Program-made: the position numbers and the translations under genes
Origin: Castellaniella daejeonensis
GTDB taxonomy: Bacteria; Pseudomonadota; Gammaproteobacteria; Burkholderiales; Burkholderiaceae_B
Assembly (NCBI RefSeq): GCF_039523555.1
Contig: NZ_BAAAFN010000009.1
Location: 1 to 64,000, forward strand
Direction of reading: 5' to 3'
DNA length: 64,000 bases
Shown here: in pieces, positions 24,102-32,607 of the stretch
Position numbering within the stretch: position 1 is the stretch's first letter
Layout of the letters: the number at the start of each line of letters is the position of its first letter
The notes under the pieces: generated by a model
Seen by the model: the letters and a program-made list of their open reading frames with translations, nothing else
What the model was told of the DNA's origin: nothing
Database searches by the model: none

Positions 24102-24143
24102 GGCCTGCCTGCCGTCCGCCGGGTGCGGCGGGACGGCGACCGA

Positions 24144-24569
24144 TCAGTGGGAACTGCGCTTCTGGCTGAACTTGCGCGCCGCAGCGGCCTGCGCCGCCAG
24201 CATCGCGAGTTCGGCCTCGACCACGGCGATGTCGGCCTTTTCCTTGGTGTTGCGCAAGGCCTCTTCGGCGCGCTCGCGCGCGGCGACGGCCTTGGCCTCG
24301 TCCAGGTCGGCCGCACGGATGGCCGTATCGGACAGGACCGTGACAGCGTGCGGCTGGACTTCCAGGATGCCGCCGGCCACGAAGATGTGTTCTTCGGAGC
24401 CGTCGTCACGCCGGATTTTCAGCGTGCCGGGACGCACGCGCGAGATCAGCGGAGTGTGCCCCGGCAGGATGCCGAGGTCGCCCGATTCACCCGGCAGGGC
24501 GACGAAGGCCGCCTCGCCGGAATAGATCGACGCCTCTGCGCTGACCACTTCGATGTGAAGAGTCGCCAT
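24144..24569 (-). CDS. atpC: ATP synthase epsilon subunit
   Basis: A 141-residue F1 epsilon subunit. The N-terminal beta-sandwich (MATLHIEVVSAEASIYSGEAAFVALPGESGDLGILPGHTPLIS) and the C-terminal helical hairpin match the family. The ATG at 24569 is preceded by AGGATTGCAC; an upstream codon pair (MH) is in frame but unlikely. It couples F1 rotation to the c-ring and restrains ATP hydrolysis. Last gene of the atp operon, nine bases after atpD. Confidence 0.95.
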   Translation of the reverse strand: MATLHIEVVSAEASIYSGEAAFVALPGESGDLGILPGHTPLISRVRPGTLKIRRDDGSEEHIFVAGGILEVQPHAVTVLSDTAIRAADLDEAKAVAARERAEEALRNTKEKADIAVVEAELAMLAAQAAAARKFSQKRSSH

Positions 24570-24578
24570 GTGCAATCC

Positions 24579-26000
24579 TTATTGGAGGGTTTTGGCCTTC
24601 TCGAAGGCCTCGTCGATGCCGCCCACCATGTAGAAGGCCTGCTCGGGCAGCGCATCGCATTCGCCCTCGACGATCATCTTGAAGCCGCGCAGGGTCTCGG
24701 CCAGCGGCACGTACTTGCCGGGCGAGCCCGTGAACACTTCGGCCACGTGGAAGGGCTGCGACAGGAAGCGCTGGATCTTGCGGGCGCGAGCCACGGCCTG
24801 CTTGTCTTCCGGCGACAGTTCGTCCATGCCCAGAATGGCGATGATGTCGCGCAGTTCCTTGTAGCGCTGCAGGGTCTGCTGCACGGCGCGGGCCACGCTG
24901 TAGTGTTCTTCGCCGACGATCTGCGGGTCGAGCTGGCGGCTGGTCGAATCCAGGGGATCCACGGCCGGGTAGATACCCAGGGCGGCGATGTCACGCGACA
25001 GCACCACGGTGGAGTCCAGGTGCAGGAAGGTGGTGGCGGGCGACGGGTCGGTCAAGTCATCGGCCGGCACGTACACGGCCTGGATGGACGTGATGGAACC
25101 GGTCTTGGTGGACGTGATGCGTTCCTGCAGCTTGCCCATTTCCTCGGCCAGCGTCGGCTGGTAACCCACGGCGGACGGCATCCGGCCCAGCAGGGCGGAC
25201 ACTTCGGTACCGGCCAGGGTGTAGCGGTAGATGTTGTCCACGAAGAACAGCACGTCGCGGCCTTCGTCGCGGAACTTTTCCGCCATCGTCAGGCCGGACA
25301 GGGCCACGCGCAGACGGTTGCCCGGGGGTTCGTTCATCTGGCCGAAGACCATGGCGACCTTGGATTCCGCCAGGTTGTCGAGCTTGATGACGCCCGCGTC
25401 GGACATTTCGTGGTAGAAGTCATTGCCCTCGCGGGTACGCTCGCCCACGCCGGCAAACACCGACAGACCGCTGTGTGCCTTGGCGATGTTGTTGATCAGT
25501 TCCAGCATGTTCACGGTCTTGCCCACGCCGGCGCCGCCGAACAGGCCGACCTTGCCGCCCTTGGCGAAGGGGCACACCAGGTCGATCACCTTGATCCCGG
25601 TTTCGAGCAGCTCGACCGAAGGCGACAGTTCGTCGAACTTCGGGGCGTCCTGGTGGATGGCGCGCTTTTCTTCGGACAGGATGTCGCCGCGCTCATCGAT
25701 CGGGCGGCCCAGCACGTCCATGATGCGGCCCAGGGTGCCGGAACCCACGGGCACCGAAATCGGTGCGCCGGTGTTGGCCACGGCCATGCCGCGGCGCAGG
25801 CCGTCGGACGAACCCATGGCGATGGTCCGCACGACACCGTCGCCCAGTTGCTGCTGGACCTCGAACGTCAGGCCCTTTTCCGCATAGGCGGAGGACTCGT
25901 CGGTCAAGGTGAGCGCGTCGTAGATGTTGGGGATGCTGTCGCGGGGGAACTGAATGTCCACCACGGCGCCGATGCACTGAACGATGGTACCGTTGCTCAT
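24579..26000 (-). CDS. atpD: ATP synthase beta subunit
   Basis: A 473-residue catalytic subunit of F1. The start at 26000 (MSNGTIVQCIGAVVDIQF) is the family start; a longer frame upstream is out of register with atpG. The Walker A GGAGVGKT, the GERTREGNDFYHEM segment with catalytic Glu, VALSGLTMAEKFRDEGRDVLFFVDNIYR (Walker B) and LDSTSRQLDPQ are all intact. Confidence 0.97.
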   Translation of the reverse strand: MSNGTIVQCIGAVVDIQFPRDSIPNIYDALTLTDESSAYAEKGLTFEVQQQLGDGVVRTIAMGSSDGLRRGMAVANTGAPISVPVGSGTLGRIMDVLGRPIDERGDILSEEKRAIHQDAPKFDELSPSVELLETGIKVIDLVCPFAKGGKVGLFGGAGVGKTVNMLELINNIAKAHSGLSVFAGVGERTREGNDFYHEMSDAGVIKLDNLAESKVAMVFGQMNEPPGNRLRVALSGLTMAEKFRDEGRDVLFFVDNIYRYTLAGTEVSALLGRMPSAVGYQPTLAEEMGKLQERITSTKTGSITSIQAVYVPADDLTDPSPATTFLHLDSTVVLSRDIAALGIYPAVDPLDSTSRQLDPQIVGEEHYSVARAVQQTLQRYKELRDIIAILGMDELSPEDKQAVARARKIQRFLSQPFHVAEVFTGSPGKYVPLAETLRGFKMIVEGECDALPEQAFYMVGGIDEAFEKAKTLQ

Positions 26001-26044
26001 GTTTAGTCCTATAAGTATCTCTGGGTTGCCGGTGCCTGCGTCGA

Positions 26045-26944
26045 TCAGACCGCGGCGGCGCCGCCCACGATTTCCGAAATTTCCTTGGTGATGGCCGCCT
26101 GGCGGGTCTTGTTGTAGACCAGCTGGAGGTCGCCGATGACTTTCTTGGCGTTGTCCGATGCGGCCTTCATGGCGACCATCCGGGCAGACTGCTCGCTGGC
26201 CATGTTTTCCGCCACGGCCTGGTAGACCAGGCCTTCGACGTAGCGCAGCAGCAGCTCGTCGATCACGGTCTGGGAATCCGGCTCGTACAGGTAGTCCCAA
26301 CCGTACTGGCTCTTCAGGGCTTCTTCATCCTGTGAACCCGTCTGGAAGGGATCTTCCAGGCCCGAGGGCAGCGGCAGCAGGCGGATGAAGCTGGGGTCCT
26401 GCTTCATGGTGTTCACGAACCGGCTGGTTGCCAGGTAGACCGCATCCACCTTGCCGTCGACGAAGTCGTCGAGCTGGACCTTGATGGCGCCGATCAGGCG
26501 TTCCAGGTTGGGCGCATCGCCCAGCTGGACTTCCGAGGACACCACATTGACACCGACGCGGTTCAGCAGACCCAGGCCCTTGGAGCCCAGCGCCGTGGCC
26601 TGGACGCGCACGCCCTGCTGCTCGAATTCCTTGATCCGCGCCAGCACCAGGCGCGAGATGTTGGTATTCAGGCCGCCGCACAGCCCCTTGTCGGTGGTGA
26701 CCAGCACGACGCCCACGGCCGACAGCTTCTGGCGTTCCACCATGTAGGGGTGGGTGTAATCCGGGTTCGCCTGCATCAGGTGGGCCGCGATGGCACGCAC
26801 CTTGGTGGCGTAGGGACGGCCCATCCGCATCCGGTCCTGCGCCTTGCGCATCTTGGATGCGGCGACCATTTCCATCGCCTTGGTGATCTTGCGCGTGTTT
26901 TGCACGCTCTTGATCTTGGTTCGAATTTCCTTGATTCCGGCCAT
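26045..26944 (-). CDS. atpG: ATP synthase gamma subunit
   Basis: A 299-residue central rotor shaft. The N-terminus MAGIKEIRTKIKSVQNTRKITKAMEMVAASKMRKAQ and the C-terminal MVAMKAASDNAKKVIGDLQLVYNKTRQAAITKEISEIVGGAAA are the conserved coiled-coil helices. TTDKGLCGGLN lies in the middle. It lies between atpA and atpD in the standard order. Confidence 0.96.
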   Translation of the reverse strand: MAGIKEIRTKIKSVQNTRKITKAMEMVAASKMRKAQDRMRMGRPYATKVRAIAAHLMQANPDYTHPYMVERQKLSAVGVVLVTTDKGLCGGLNTNISRLVLARIKEFEQQGVRVQATALGSKGLGLLNRVGVNVVSSEVQLGDAPNLERLIGAIKVQLDDFVDGKVDAVYLATSRFVNTMKQDPSFIRLLPLPSGLEDPFQTGSQDEEALKSQYGWDYLYEPDSQTVIDELLLRYVEGLVYQAVAENMASEQSARMVAMKAASDNAKKVIGDLQLVYNKTRQAAITKEISEIVGGAAAV

Positions 26945-26998
26945 TCCACTATCCTGTCAGGGCTGTCCGGGACGCGCGCCGCGCGTCCCGGGCGCTAC

Positions 26999-28540
26999 TT
27001 AAAACGTGCCGTGCTTCTTGAATTCCTGGATGGCGGCGCCCAGAGCGGCGTCGTCTTCCTTGGAAAGTTCCTTCACGTCTTCGATGCGCTGGATCAGGGC
27101 TTCGTGCTTGGCCTTCAGGTAGTCCTTCAGGGCCTTTTCGAAGGCCAGCACCTGGGTGACTTCGAGGTCGTCCAGGTAGCCGTTGTTCACGGCGTACAGG
27201 GCCACCGCCAGTTCCCAGACCTGTTGCGGCTGGTACTGGGGCTGCTTGAGCAGTTCGACCACGCGCTTGCCGCGTTCCAGCTGGCGGCGGGTTGCGTCGT
27301 CCAGGTCGGAGGCGAACTGCGCGAAGGCAGCCAGTTCACGATACTGGGCCAGGTCGGTCCGGATGCCGCCCGACAGCTTCTTGACGACCTTGGTCTGGGC
27401 GGAACCGCCCACGCGCGACACCGAAATACCGGCGTTGATGGCAGGCCGGATGCCGGCGTTGAACAGGTCGGTTTCCAGGAAGATCTGGCCGTCGGTGATG
27501 GAAATCACGTTGGTCGGCACGAAGGCGGACACGTCGCCGGCCTGCGTTTCGATGATCGGCAGGGCGGTCAGCGAACCGGTCTTGCCCTTGACGGCGCCGT
27601 TGGTGAACTTTTCCACGTATTCGGCATTCACGCGGGCAGCCCGTTCCAGCAGGCGGGAGTGCAGGTAGAACACGTCGCCGGGATAGGCTTCGCGTCCGGG
27701 CGGACGACGCAGCAGCAGGGACACCTGGCGATAGGCCCAGGCCTGCTTGGTCAGGTCGTCGTACACGATCAGGGCGTCTTCGCCGCGATCGCGGAAGTAT
27801 TCGCCCATCGTGCAGCCGGAGTAGGCAGCCAGGTACTGCATGGCGGCGGACTCGGACGCGGCGGCCGCCACGACGATGGTGTATTCCAGGGCGCCGTGCT
27901 CTTCGAGCTTGCGCACCACGTTGTTGATCGTGGACGCCTTCTGGCCGATGGCGACGTACACGCAGGTGACGCCCTTGCCCTTCTGGTTGATGATGGTGTC
28001 GACGGCCACGGCGGTCTTGCCGGTCTGGCGGTCGCCGATGATCAGCTCACGCTGGCCGCGCCCGATGGGGACCATGGAGTCGATGGCCTTCTGGCCGGTC
28101 TGCAGCGGCTGCGACACGGACTGGCGGGCGATCACGCCCGGCGCGACCTTTTCGATCACGTCGGTTTCCTTGGCATTGATCGGGCCCTTGCCGTCGATCG
28201 GGTTGCCCAGGGCATCGACCACGCGGCCGCGCAGTTCGGGGCCGACCGGCACGGCCAGGATGCGGCCGGTGGTCTTGACGGCGTCGCCTTCGGAGACACC
28301 GACGTAGTCGCCCAGCACCACGGCGCCCACGGAGTCGCGCTCGAGGTTCAGGGCCAGGCCGAACTTGTTGTTGGGGAATTCGAGCATTTCGCCCTGCATC
28401 ACGTCGGACAGGCCGTGGATGCGGGTGATGCCGTCGGTGACCGACACGACCGTGCCCTGGGTGCGGACATCGGTGGACGCGCCCAGGCCTTCGATGCGGC
28501 TCTTCAGCAGTTCGCTGATCTCGGACGGGTTAAGTTGCAT
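26999..28540 (-). CDS. atpA: ATP synthase alpha subunit
   Basis: A 513-residue regulatory nucleotide-binding subunit of F1. The MQLNPSEISELLKSRIEGL start, the P-loop GDRQTGKT, DDLTKQAWAYRQVSLLLRRPPGREAYPGD and PTNVISITDGQIFLE are intact. It is followed by atpG after 54 bases. The arrangement is the standard atpIBEFHAGDC. Confidence 0.97.
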   Translation of the reverse strand: MQLNPSEISELLKSRIEGLGASTDVRTQGTVVSVTDGITRIHGLSDVMQGEMLEFPNNKFGLALNLERDSVGAVVLGDYVGVSEGDAVKTTGRILAVPVGPELRGRVVDALGNPIDGKGPINAKETDVIEKVAPGVIARQSVSQPLQTGQKAIDSMVPIGRGQRELIIGDRQTGKTAVAVDTIINQKGKGVTCVYVAIGQKASTINNVVRKLEEHGALEYTIVVAAAASESAAMQYLAAYSGCTMGEYFRDRGEDALIVYDDLTKQAWAYRQVSLLLRRPPGREAYPGDVFYLHSRLLERAARVNAEYVEKFTNGAVKGKTGSLTALPIIETQAGDVSAFVPTNVISITDGQIFLETDLFNAGIRPAINAGISVSRVGGSAQTKVVKKLSGGIRTDLAQYRELAAFAQFASDLDDATRRQLERGKRVVELLKQPQYQPQQVWELAVALYAVNNGYLDDLEVTQVLAFEKALKDYLKAKHEALIQRIEDVKELSKEDDAALGAAIQEFKKHGTF

Positions 28541-28576
28541 GGTAAGACTCCTGGAATCCTGTTGGTTGGCCCGCCA

Positions 28577-29116
28577 TCACGCGGCCAGCGTATCGCGCAG
28601 GCCGGAAAGACGGGCCTGCACGGAAGTGTCGAGCACGTGATCGCCGACGGCGACGCGCACCCCGCCGATCAGTTCCGGGTCGACCGACACCTGGGACTTG
28701 AGCTTGAGGCCGAACTTGCGTTCCAGCCCCTGCAGCAGGCCGGCCACCTGGGCGTCGCTCAGGGGATAGGCGCTGGTGATGCGTGCCAGTGCGGTGCCTT
28801 CGAGCCGGTTGCGCAGCAGTTCGAACTGCTCTGCCACCTGGGGCAGCGCCTGGACCCGGCCGTTTTCGACCACGAGGGCGACCAGATTGACCGCCTGCGC
28901 GGGAAGTTCCTGGGGTACCAGGCCCGTCAGCAATTCGGTGCGCTGTGCGTCGGACAGACGCGGATCGGCCATGGCCTCGAGCACGTCGGGCATGCCGGAC
29001 ACCTGGGCCAGCAGCGACATCACGCCGGACCAGTATTCGAGTCCGCGCGCGTCGTTACGCACGGATTCGAACAGAGCCTCGGCGTAGGGCCGCGCGATAG
29101 TAGACAGTTCAGCCAT
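28577..29116 (-). CDS. atpH: ATP synthase delta subunit
   Basis: A 179-residue peripheral-stalk subunit. The start at 29116 (MAELSTIARPYAEALFESV) is typical. The C-terminal half (SAYPLSDAQVAGLLQGLERKFGLKLKSQVSVDPELIGGVRVAVGDHVLDTSVQARLSGLRDTLAA) is the family signature region. It lies 13 bases after atpF. The longer in-frame extension upstream overlaps atpF and is not coding. Confidence 0.95.
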   Translation of the reverse strand: MAELSTIARPYAEALFESVRNDARGLEYWSGVMSLLAQVSGMPDVLEAMADPRLSDAQRTELLTGLVPQELPAQAVNLVALVVENGRVQALPQVAEQFELLRNRLEGTALARITSAYPLSDAQVAGLLQGLERKFGLKLKSQVSVDPELIGGVRVAVGDHVLDTSVQARLSGLRDTLAA

Positions 29117-29129
29117 GACTCGCCCTGAT

Positions 29130-29600
29130 TCAGAGTTGTGCCTGGAGCTGGTCGAGCAGCTCGGCATGCGCCTTGGCATCGACTTCGCGGCGCAGGATCT
29201 GTTCGGCGCCCTTGACGGCCAGCACGGCCACTTCGGCGCGCAGTGCCTCGCGGGCACGCTGGACTTCCTGGGCGGCATCCTGACGGGCCTGGGCGACGAT
29301 CCGGGCCTTTTCGGCTTCGGCCTCGCGGCGGGCCTGATCGATCAGGGCGGTGGCCTGCTTTTCGGCTTCGGCCAGACGTGCGTGGTTTTCCGTCTTCGAG
29401 GCGGCCTCCATCAGGCTGATGCGGGCCTGGGCCTGGGCCAGATCGGCCTTGCCCTTCTCGGCGGCGGCCAGACCGTCGGCGATTTTCTGGCGACGATCAT
29501 CCATTGCCTTCGTCAGGGGCGGCCAGATGAATTTCATCGTAAACCAACCCAGAACGAAAAACACGATCATCTGGAAAAAGAGAGTCGCGTTTAAATTCAC
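29130..29600 (-). CDS. atpF: ATP synthase b subunit
   Basis: A 156-residue peripheral stalk protein: one N-terminal membrane helix (MNLNATLFFQMIVFFVLGWFTMKFIWPPL) and a long Ala/Glu/Gln/Lys-rich coiled coil that dimerises and reaches F1. It begins 128 bases after atpE, the largest gap in the operon, which contains two hairpins. Confidence 0.95.
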   Translation of the reverse strand: MNLNATLFFQMIVFFVLGWFTMKFIWPPLTKAMDDRRQKIADGLAAAEKGKADLAQAQARISLMEAASKTENHARLAEAEKQATALIDQARREAEAEKARIVAQARQDAAQEVQRAREALRAEVAVLAVKGAEQILRREVDAKAHAELLDQLQAQL

Positions 29601-29625
29601 GGTCGTTTTCCTAATTTACCCGTTC

Positions 29626-29652
29626 GTGCCTTGCGGCGATTCCGCAAGGCAC
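29626..29652 (-). promoter_or_regulatory. Intercistronic hairpin between atpE and atpF (distal)
   Basis: GTGCCTTGCGG (29626-29636) pairs perfectly with 29642-29652 around CGATT, an 11-bp stem. It ends 25 bases before the atpF start on the minus-strand message. No T-run follows on that strand in a terminator position, so partial termination or protection of atpE message from 3' decay are both possible. Confidence 0.6.
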
Positions 29653-29695
29653 CTAATCCGGCCGTCCACGGCCCGCAGGCCGCCGACGAACCCCT

Positions 29696-29718
29696 GGCCT
29701 GCGACATGGGCGCAGGCC
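29696..29718 (-). promoter_or_regulatory. Intercistronic hairpin directly after atpE
   Basis: GGCCTGCG (29696-29703) pairs with CGCAGGCC (29711-29718) around seven bases, beginning ten bases after the atpE stop. With the second hairpin at 29626-29652 it makes a double structure after the gene for the most abundant subunit. Confidence 0.55.
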
Positions 29719-29728
29719 TGCGCTGTCA

Positions 29729-29971
29729 TCAGCCCACGAAGGGGTTGGCGAACGCGAACAGCATGGCCAGACCCACGCCGATCAGGAAGGCCGCGTCGAT
29801 CAGACCGACCAGCAGGAACATCTTGGTCTGCAGGGTGTTCATCAGTTCGGGCTGGCGAGCGGAGGCTTCCAGGTACTTGCCACCCATCATGCCGATGCCG
29901 ATGCAAGCACCGATGGCGCCCAGACCGATGATCAGACCGCAAGCGAGAGCAACGAACGCAACGTTGGTCAT
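29729..29971 (-). CDS. atpE: ATP synthase c subunit
   Basis: An 80-residue proteolipid of two membrane helices joined by the polar RQP loop (R39-Q40-P41). The ion-binding carboxylate is Asp59 in LVGLIDAAFLIG. The Gln/Glu/Ser signature of sodium-translocating rings is absent, so this ring should be proton-driven. Helix 1 is glycine-rich (GLGAIGACIGIGMMGGKYLE). A strong AAGGAG precedes the ATG, as expected for a subunit needed in about ten copies. Confidence 0.97.
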   Translation of the reverse strand: MTNVAFVALACGLIIGLGAIGACIGIGMMGGKYLEASARQPELMNTLQTKMFLLVGLIDAAFLIGVGLAMLFAFANPFVG

Positions 29972-30071
29972 AACAACTCCTTGGTAAGTAAACGTTGTTT
30001 AGTCAAAAAATCAAGAACCAGAAATCAGGGCAAGCCCCGCGAGCCCGCCCGGGAAACCCCCGGGCGAATTT

Positions 30072-30950
30072 TTAGTGGCCTTCGTGCGCCTGCCCGATAT
30101 ACACCAGGGTCAGCATCATGAAGATGAACGCCTGCAGCAGCACGATCAGGATGTGGAAGATCGCCCATGCCGAACCGGCGAGCACGTGTCCGAACGCAAG
30201 ACTGATGCTGGAAGCATTCGCCCCCGTCCAGGCACCACCCAGCAAGGCGATCAGCATGAACAGCAGTTCGCCCGCATACATATTGCCGAACAACCGCATG
30301 CCCAGCGACACGCACTTGGCCGCATATTCGATCAGGTTCAGCAGGAAATTGAAGGGCGCCAGGACCAGCGCGGCAACGCCGTGCGCATGGAAGGGCGCGG
30401 TGAAGAGTTCCTTGACGAAGCCGCCCGGGTGCTTGATCTTGATGCCGTAGTACAGCATCAGCACCAGCACGCCCAGGGACATGCCGATGGGGATGTTCAG
30501 GTCGGCGGTGGGCAGGATGCGATGGTAGTACAGCGGATCGGCGTGCTCGGTGCCCAGGCCGGTGATGCGGAAGATCCAGGCGGCCAGGTCGACGGGGACC
30601 AGGTCCAGCGCGTTCATCAGCGTGATCCAGAGGAACACGGTGAGCGCCAGCGGCGCGGCGAACTTGCGCGTGTTTTCGTTGGGGATGATGCCCTTGGCTT
30701 CTTCGTGGACCATGCCCACGAGCATTTCGATGGCCATCTGGAAGCGGCCCGGCACGTCGGTGGTGGCCCGGCGGGCGGCACGCCAGAGGAAGAAGATGAC
30801 GACGGCGCCCATCAGGATCGACCAGAACAGCGAGTCGTAGTTGACGACGTCGAAGTTGGCGATGATGTCCTGCTTGTGCCCGAGATTGTTCAGGTGGACC
30901 AGGTGATGCTGGATGTATTCGGACTGAGGCGTCGTTACAGCGTCGGTCAT
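30072..30950 (-). CDS. atpB: ATP synthase a subunit
   Basis: A 292-residue membrane subunit of F0 with five to six helices. The conserved stator arginine lies in SLGMRLFGNMYAGELLFMLIALL, and the last helix region (HVLAGSAWAIFHILIVLLQAFIFMMLTLVYIGQAHEGH) is intact. It forms the proton half-channels next to the c-ring. Located 100 bases before atpE. Confidence 0.96.
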   Translation of the reverse strand: MTDAVTTPQSEYIQHHLVHLNNLGHKQDIIANFDVVNYDSLFWSILMGAVVIFFLWRAARRATTDVPGRFQMAIEMLVGMVHEEAKGIIPNENTRKFAAPLALTVFLWITLMNALDLVPVDLAAWIFRITGLGTEHADPLYYHRILPTADLNIPIGMSLGVLVLMLYYGIKIKHPGGFVKELFTAPFHAHGVAALVLAPFNFLLNLIEYAAKCVSLGMRLFGNMYAGELLFMLIALLGGAWTGANASSISLAFGHVLAGSAWAIFHILIVLLQAFIFMMLTLVYIGQAHEGH

Positions 30951-30974
30951 CGGAAACCCTTTTTCGTATTCAAA

Positions 30975-31448
30975 TCATGGCAGGCGGCGCAAGGCCAGCA
31001 ACACCACGTACCCCTTCATGACACCCAGCAGGCCCAGCAGGAAGGCCAGCCAGTTCAGCCAGCCGCCCCACCGCCACGCCACCAGGACCACCACCCCCGC
31101 CACGACCAGCAGCTTGAGGAGTTCGCCCCAGAAGAAGGCGAGCGATCCCGGGCGTTTCGGCCCGAAGTATCCCAGCAGCAGCCGCAAGGCGAACAGCGTG
31201 TTGGGTACGAAATAGGCTCCCGCTCCGATCAGGGCGGAAGCCCCGGCGTTTTTCCCCGCAATCCCCCAGGCGCACAGCACCACCAGCATTCCAGTAAATG
31301 CCTGCGCCGCCAGCGCCCGAAACAGGCCGACCCGCGAACGACGGGCAATCAGTGCGCGTTCCGCATCGCCAAGCACCAGCGTGCCAGGCAAACCGGACGA
31401 CCCATCATCCAACCCACAGCGCGGATCCGATGCGGACCGATCACCCAT
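30975..31448 (-). CDS. atpI: ATP synthase protein I
   Basis: A 157-residue membrane protein with four hydrophobic helices in its second half, matching AtpI, which helps c-ring assembly and magnesium supply. I prefer the ATG at 31448 (MGDRSASDPRC); the frame can be extended to a TTG at 31499, but the likely promoter -10 box (31508-31513) would leave no leader for that start. First gene of the atp operon, 24 bases before atpB. Confidence 0.85.
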   Translation of the reverse strand: MGDRSASDPRCGLDDGSSGLPGTLVLGDAERALIARRSRVGLFRALAAQAFTGMLVVLCAWGIAGKNAGASALIGAGAYFVPNTLFALRLLLGYFGPKRPGSLAFFWGELLKLLVVAGVVVLVAWRWGGWLNWLAFLLGLLGVMKGYVVLLALRRLP

Positions 31449-31507
31449 AAAAGCCCGTTCGCAGCCCAACGCCACAGAGCGTAAGGCGATAGCAGTCAAA
31501 CCGTTGA

Positions 31508-31536
31508 ATTATAGCTGTTTTTGGCCTGGCGTTCAG
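31508..31536 (-). promoter_or_regulatory. Candidate atp operon promoter
   Basis: On the minus strand a perfect -10 TATAAT (31508-31513) stands 17 bases from CTGAAC (31531-31536), a poor -35. The start site would be near 31501, about 50 bases before the atpI ATG. Confidence 0.5.
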
Positions 31537-31615
31537 CACGCCACCCCAAAAGGCGCACCATTTTAACCCAGTTTGCATTCCCGTGCCCGTACTTCCAACG
31601 CCAGGGATTACTCCA

Positions 31616-31646
31616 TTTGGCGGAAGGGGAATGTCCTGCCGCCAAA
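31616..31646. promoter_or_regulatory. Inverted repeat in the atpI-csgE divergent region
   Basis: TTTGGCGG (31616-31623) and CCGCCAAA (31639-31646) are perfect 8-base arms around 15 bases, centred about 127 bases before the csgE start. The 309-base gap between atpI and csgE holds no gene. This dyad is the best operator candidate for the curli genes. I see no convincing -35/-10 pair for csgE. Confidence 0.45.
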
Positions 31647-31757
31647 AAGCCTAGCCCTTCCGTCCTATAGGTCTCGCGCAAGCGGACTCTTAACATTTCC
31701 CCACAGATCACAGTTCGATACGTTCAGAAAAAGACCTGTTCCATTGGGGAGATTGCT

Positions 31758-32216
31758 GTGTTGTACCACGGACTCCGCTTCGCGCTGGCAATGGTGCCGC
31801 TGCTGGTCACGCTGACCGCGGCGTTGCCGGCCGGAGCACAGGAGCCCGAACCCCCCAAGCGCAACCTCGACGAAGGGCGGATCAACAGCGATCCCCTGCG
31901 GGGGCTGATCATCAATCGCACCATCACCGTGATGGGCTGGGACTTCTACAGCAACTTCAGCCAGGTGTGGCAAGCGCTGTACCCGGATTCCCAGGCCACG
32001 ATGACGGTCATCGAACGCCCCACTGCGCAATACGGCAGCGAGATCTGGATCAGCTACCTGAATCAGACCGTTTTCCATACCTTCATGTCTCCGGCACGGT
32101 CGCGGGCCAAGGACCAGAGCAGGGAGGTCGTCCAGGTCGTCAAGGAAAACATCGACATCATCAATGCCCAGCGGCAGTTCATCCAGAGCGCCGACCTCGG
32201 GCCCGAGGAGATGTAA
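31758..32216 (+). CDS. csgE: Curli secretion specificity factor CsgE
   Basis: A 152-residue secreted protein; GTG start with GGGGAG six bases upstream. The signal peptide ends near ALPAGAQ. The mature part matches E. coli CsgE in GLIINRTITVMGWDFYSNFSQVW, IERPTAQYGSEIWISYLNQTVFHTFMSPAR and the final INAQRQFIQSADLGPEEM. CsgE caps the periplasmic mouth of the CsgG channel and loads curlin. It begins an operon-like run csgEFG-B-A-C/H-pgaABCD on the plus strand. Confidence 0.92.
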   Translation: MLYHGLRFALAMVPLLVTLTAALPAGAQEPEPPKRNLDEGRINSDPLRGLIINRTITVMGWDFYSNFSQVWQALYPDSQATMTVIERPTAQYGSEIWISYLNQTVFHTFMSPARSRAKDQSREVVQVVKENIDIINAQRQFIQSADLGPEEM

Positions 32217-32585
32217 ATGAACCAGTCAAAACGCAACCTGCGCGCCCGGGCCGGCATGCCCGCCGCCATCCTCCTGGGTGCTCTGATCGGGCTGACGTGG
32301 ACATCGCTGCCCGCATCGGCGGGGCAACTGGTCTACACCCCGGTCAATCCCAGCTTCGGCGGCAATCCGCTGAACGGCCCCACCCTGCTGCAAAGCGCGC
32401 AGGCACAGAAGCGCTACCCCTTTCCCATGGACGATCTCGGCCTGGACAACATCGGGCAGATCCTGCAGACCGACCAGGGCTTCCTGATCCAGAAAGGCGA
32501 CAAGCTTTACTGGGTCGACCTGAACGGCAATGCGCATCCCATCGATCTCGAGGGCTCAGGCAGCGGCGACGCCCCCATCAACTAA
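32217..32585 (+). CDS. csgF: Curli nucleation/anchor protein CsgF
   Basis: A 122-residue secreted protein whose ATG directly follows the csgE stop. After the signal peptide the mature N-terminus GQLVYTPVNPSFGGNPLNGPTLLQSAQAQ is nearly the CsgF segment that inserts into the CsgG barrel and forms a second constriction. The C-terminal half is shorter and less conserved than in E. coli (122 against 138 residues). CsgF lies at the cell surface and connects the channel to the nucleator. Confidence 0.92.
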   Translation: MNQSKRNLRARAGMPAAILLGALIGLTWTSLPASAGQLVYTPVNPSFGGNPLNGPTLLQSAQAQKRYPFPMDDLGLDNIGQILQTDQGFLIQKGDKLYWVDLNGNAHPIDLEGSGSGDAPIN

Positions 32586-32607
32586 TCCAGAATAAGAAAG
32601 GCCCGTC

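Noticed and set aside
24123..29128. Long plus-strand open frames opposite atpC to atpH (about 627 and 792 codons)
   Set aside because: They mirror the conserved ATP synthase genes and their translations are His/Gly/Gln-rich with no domain.
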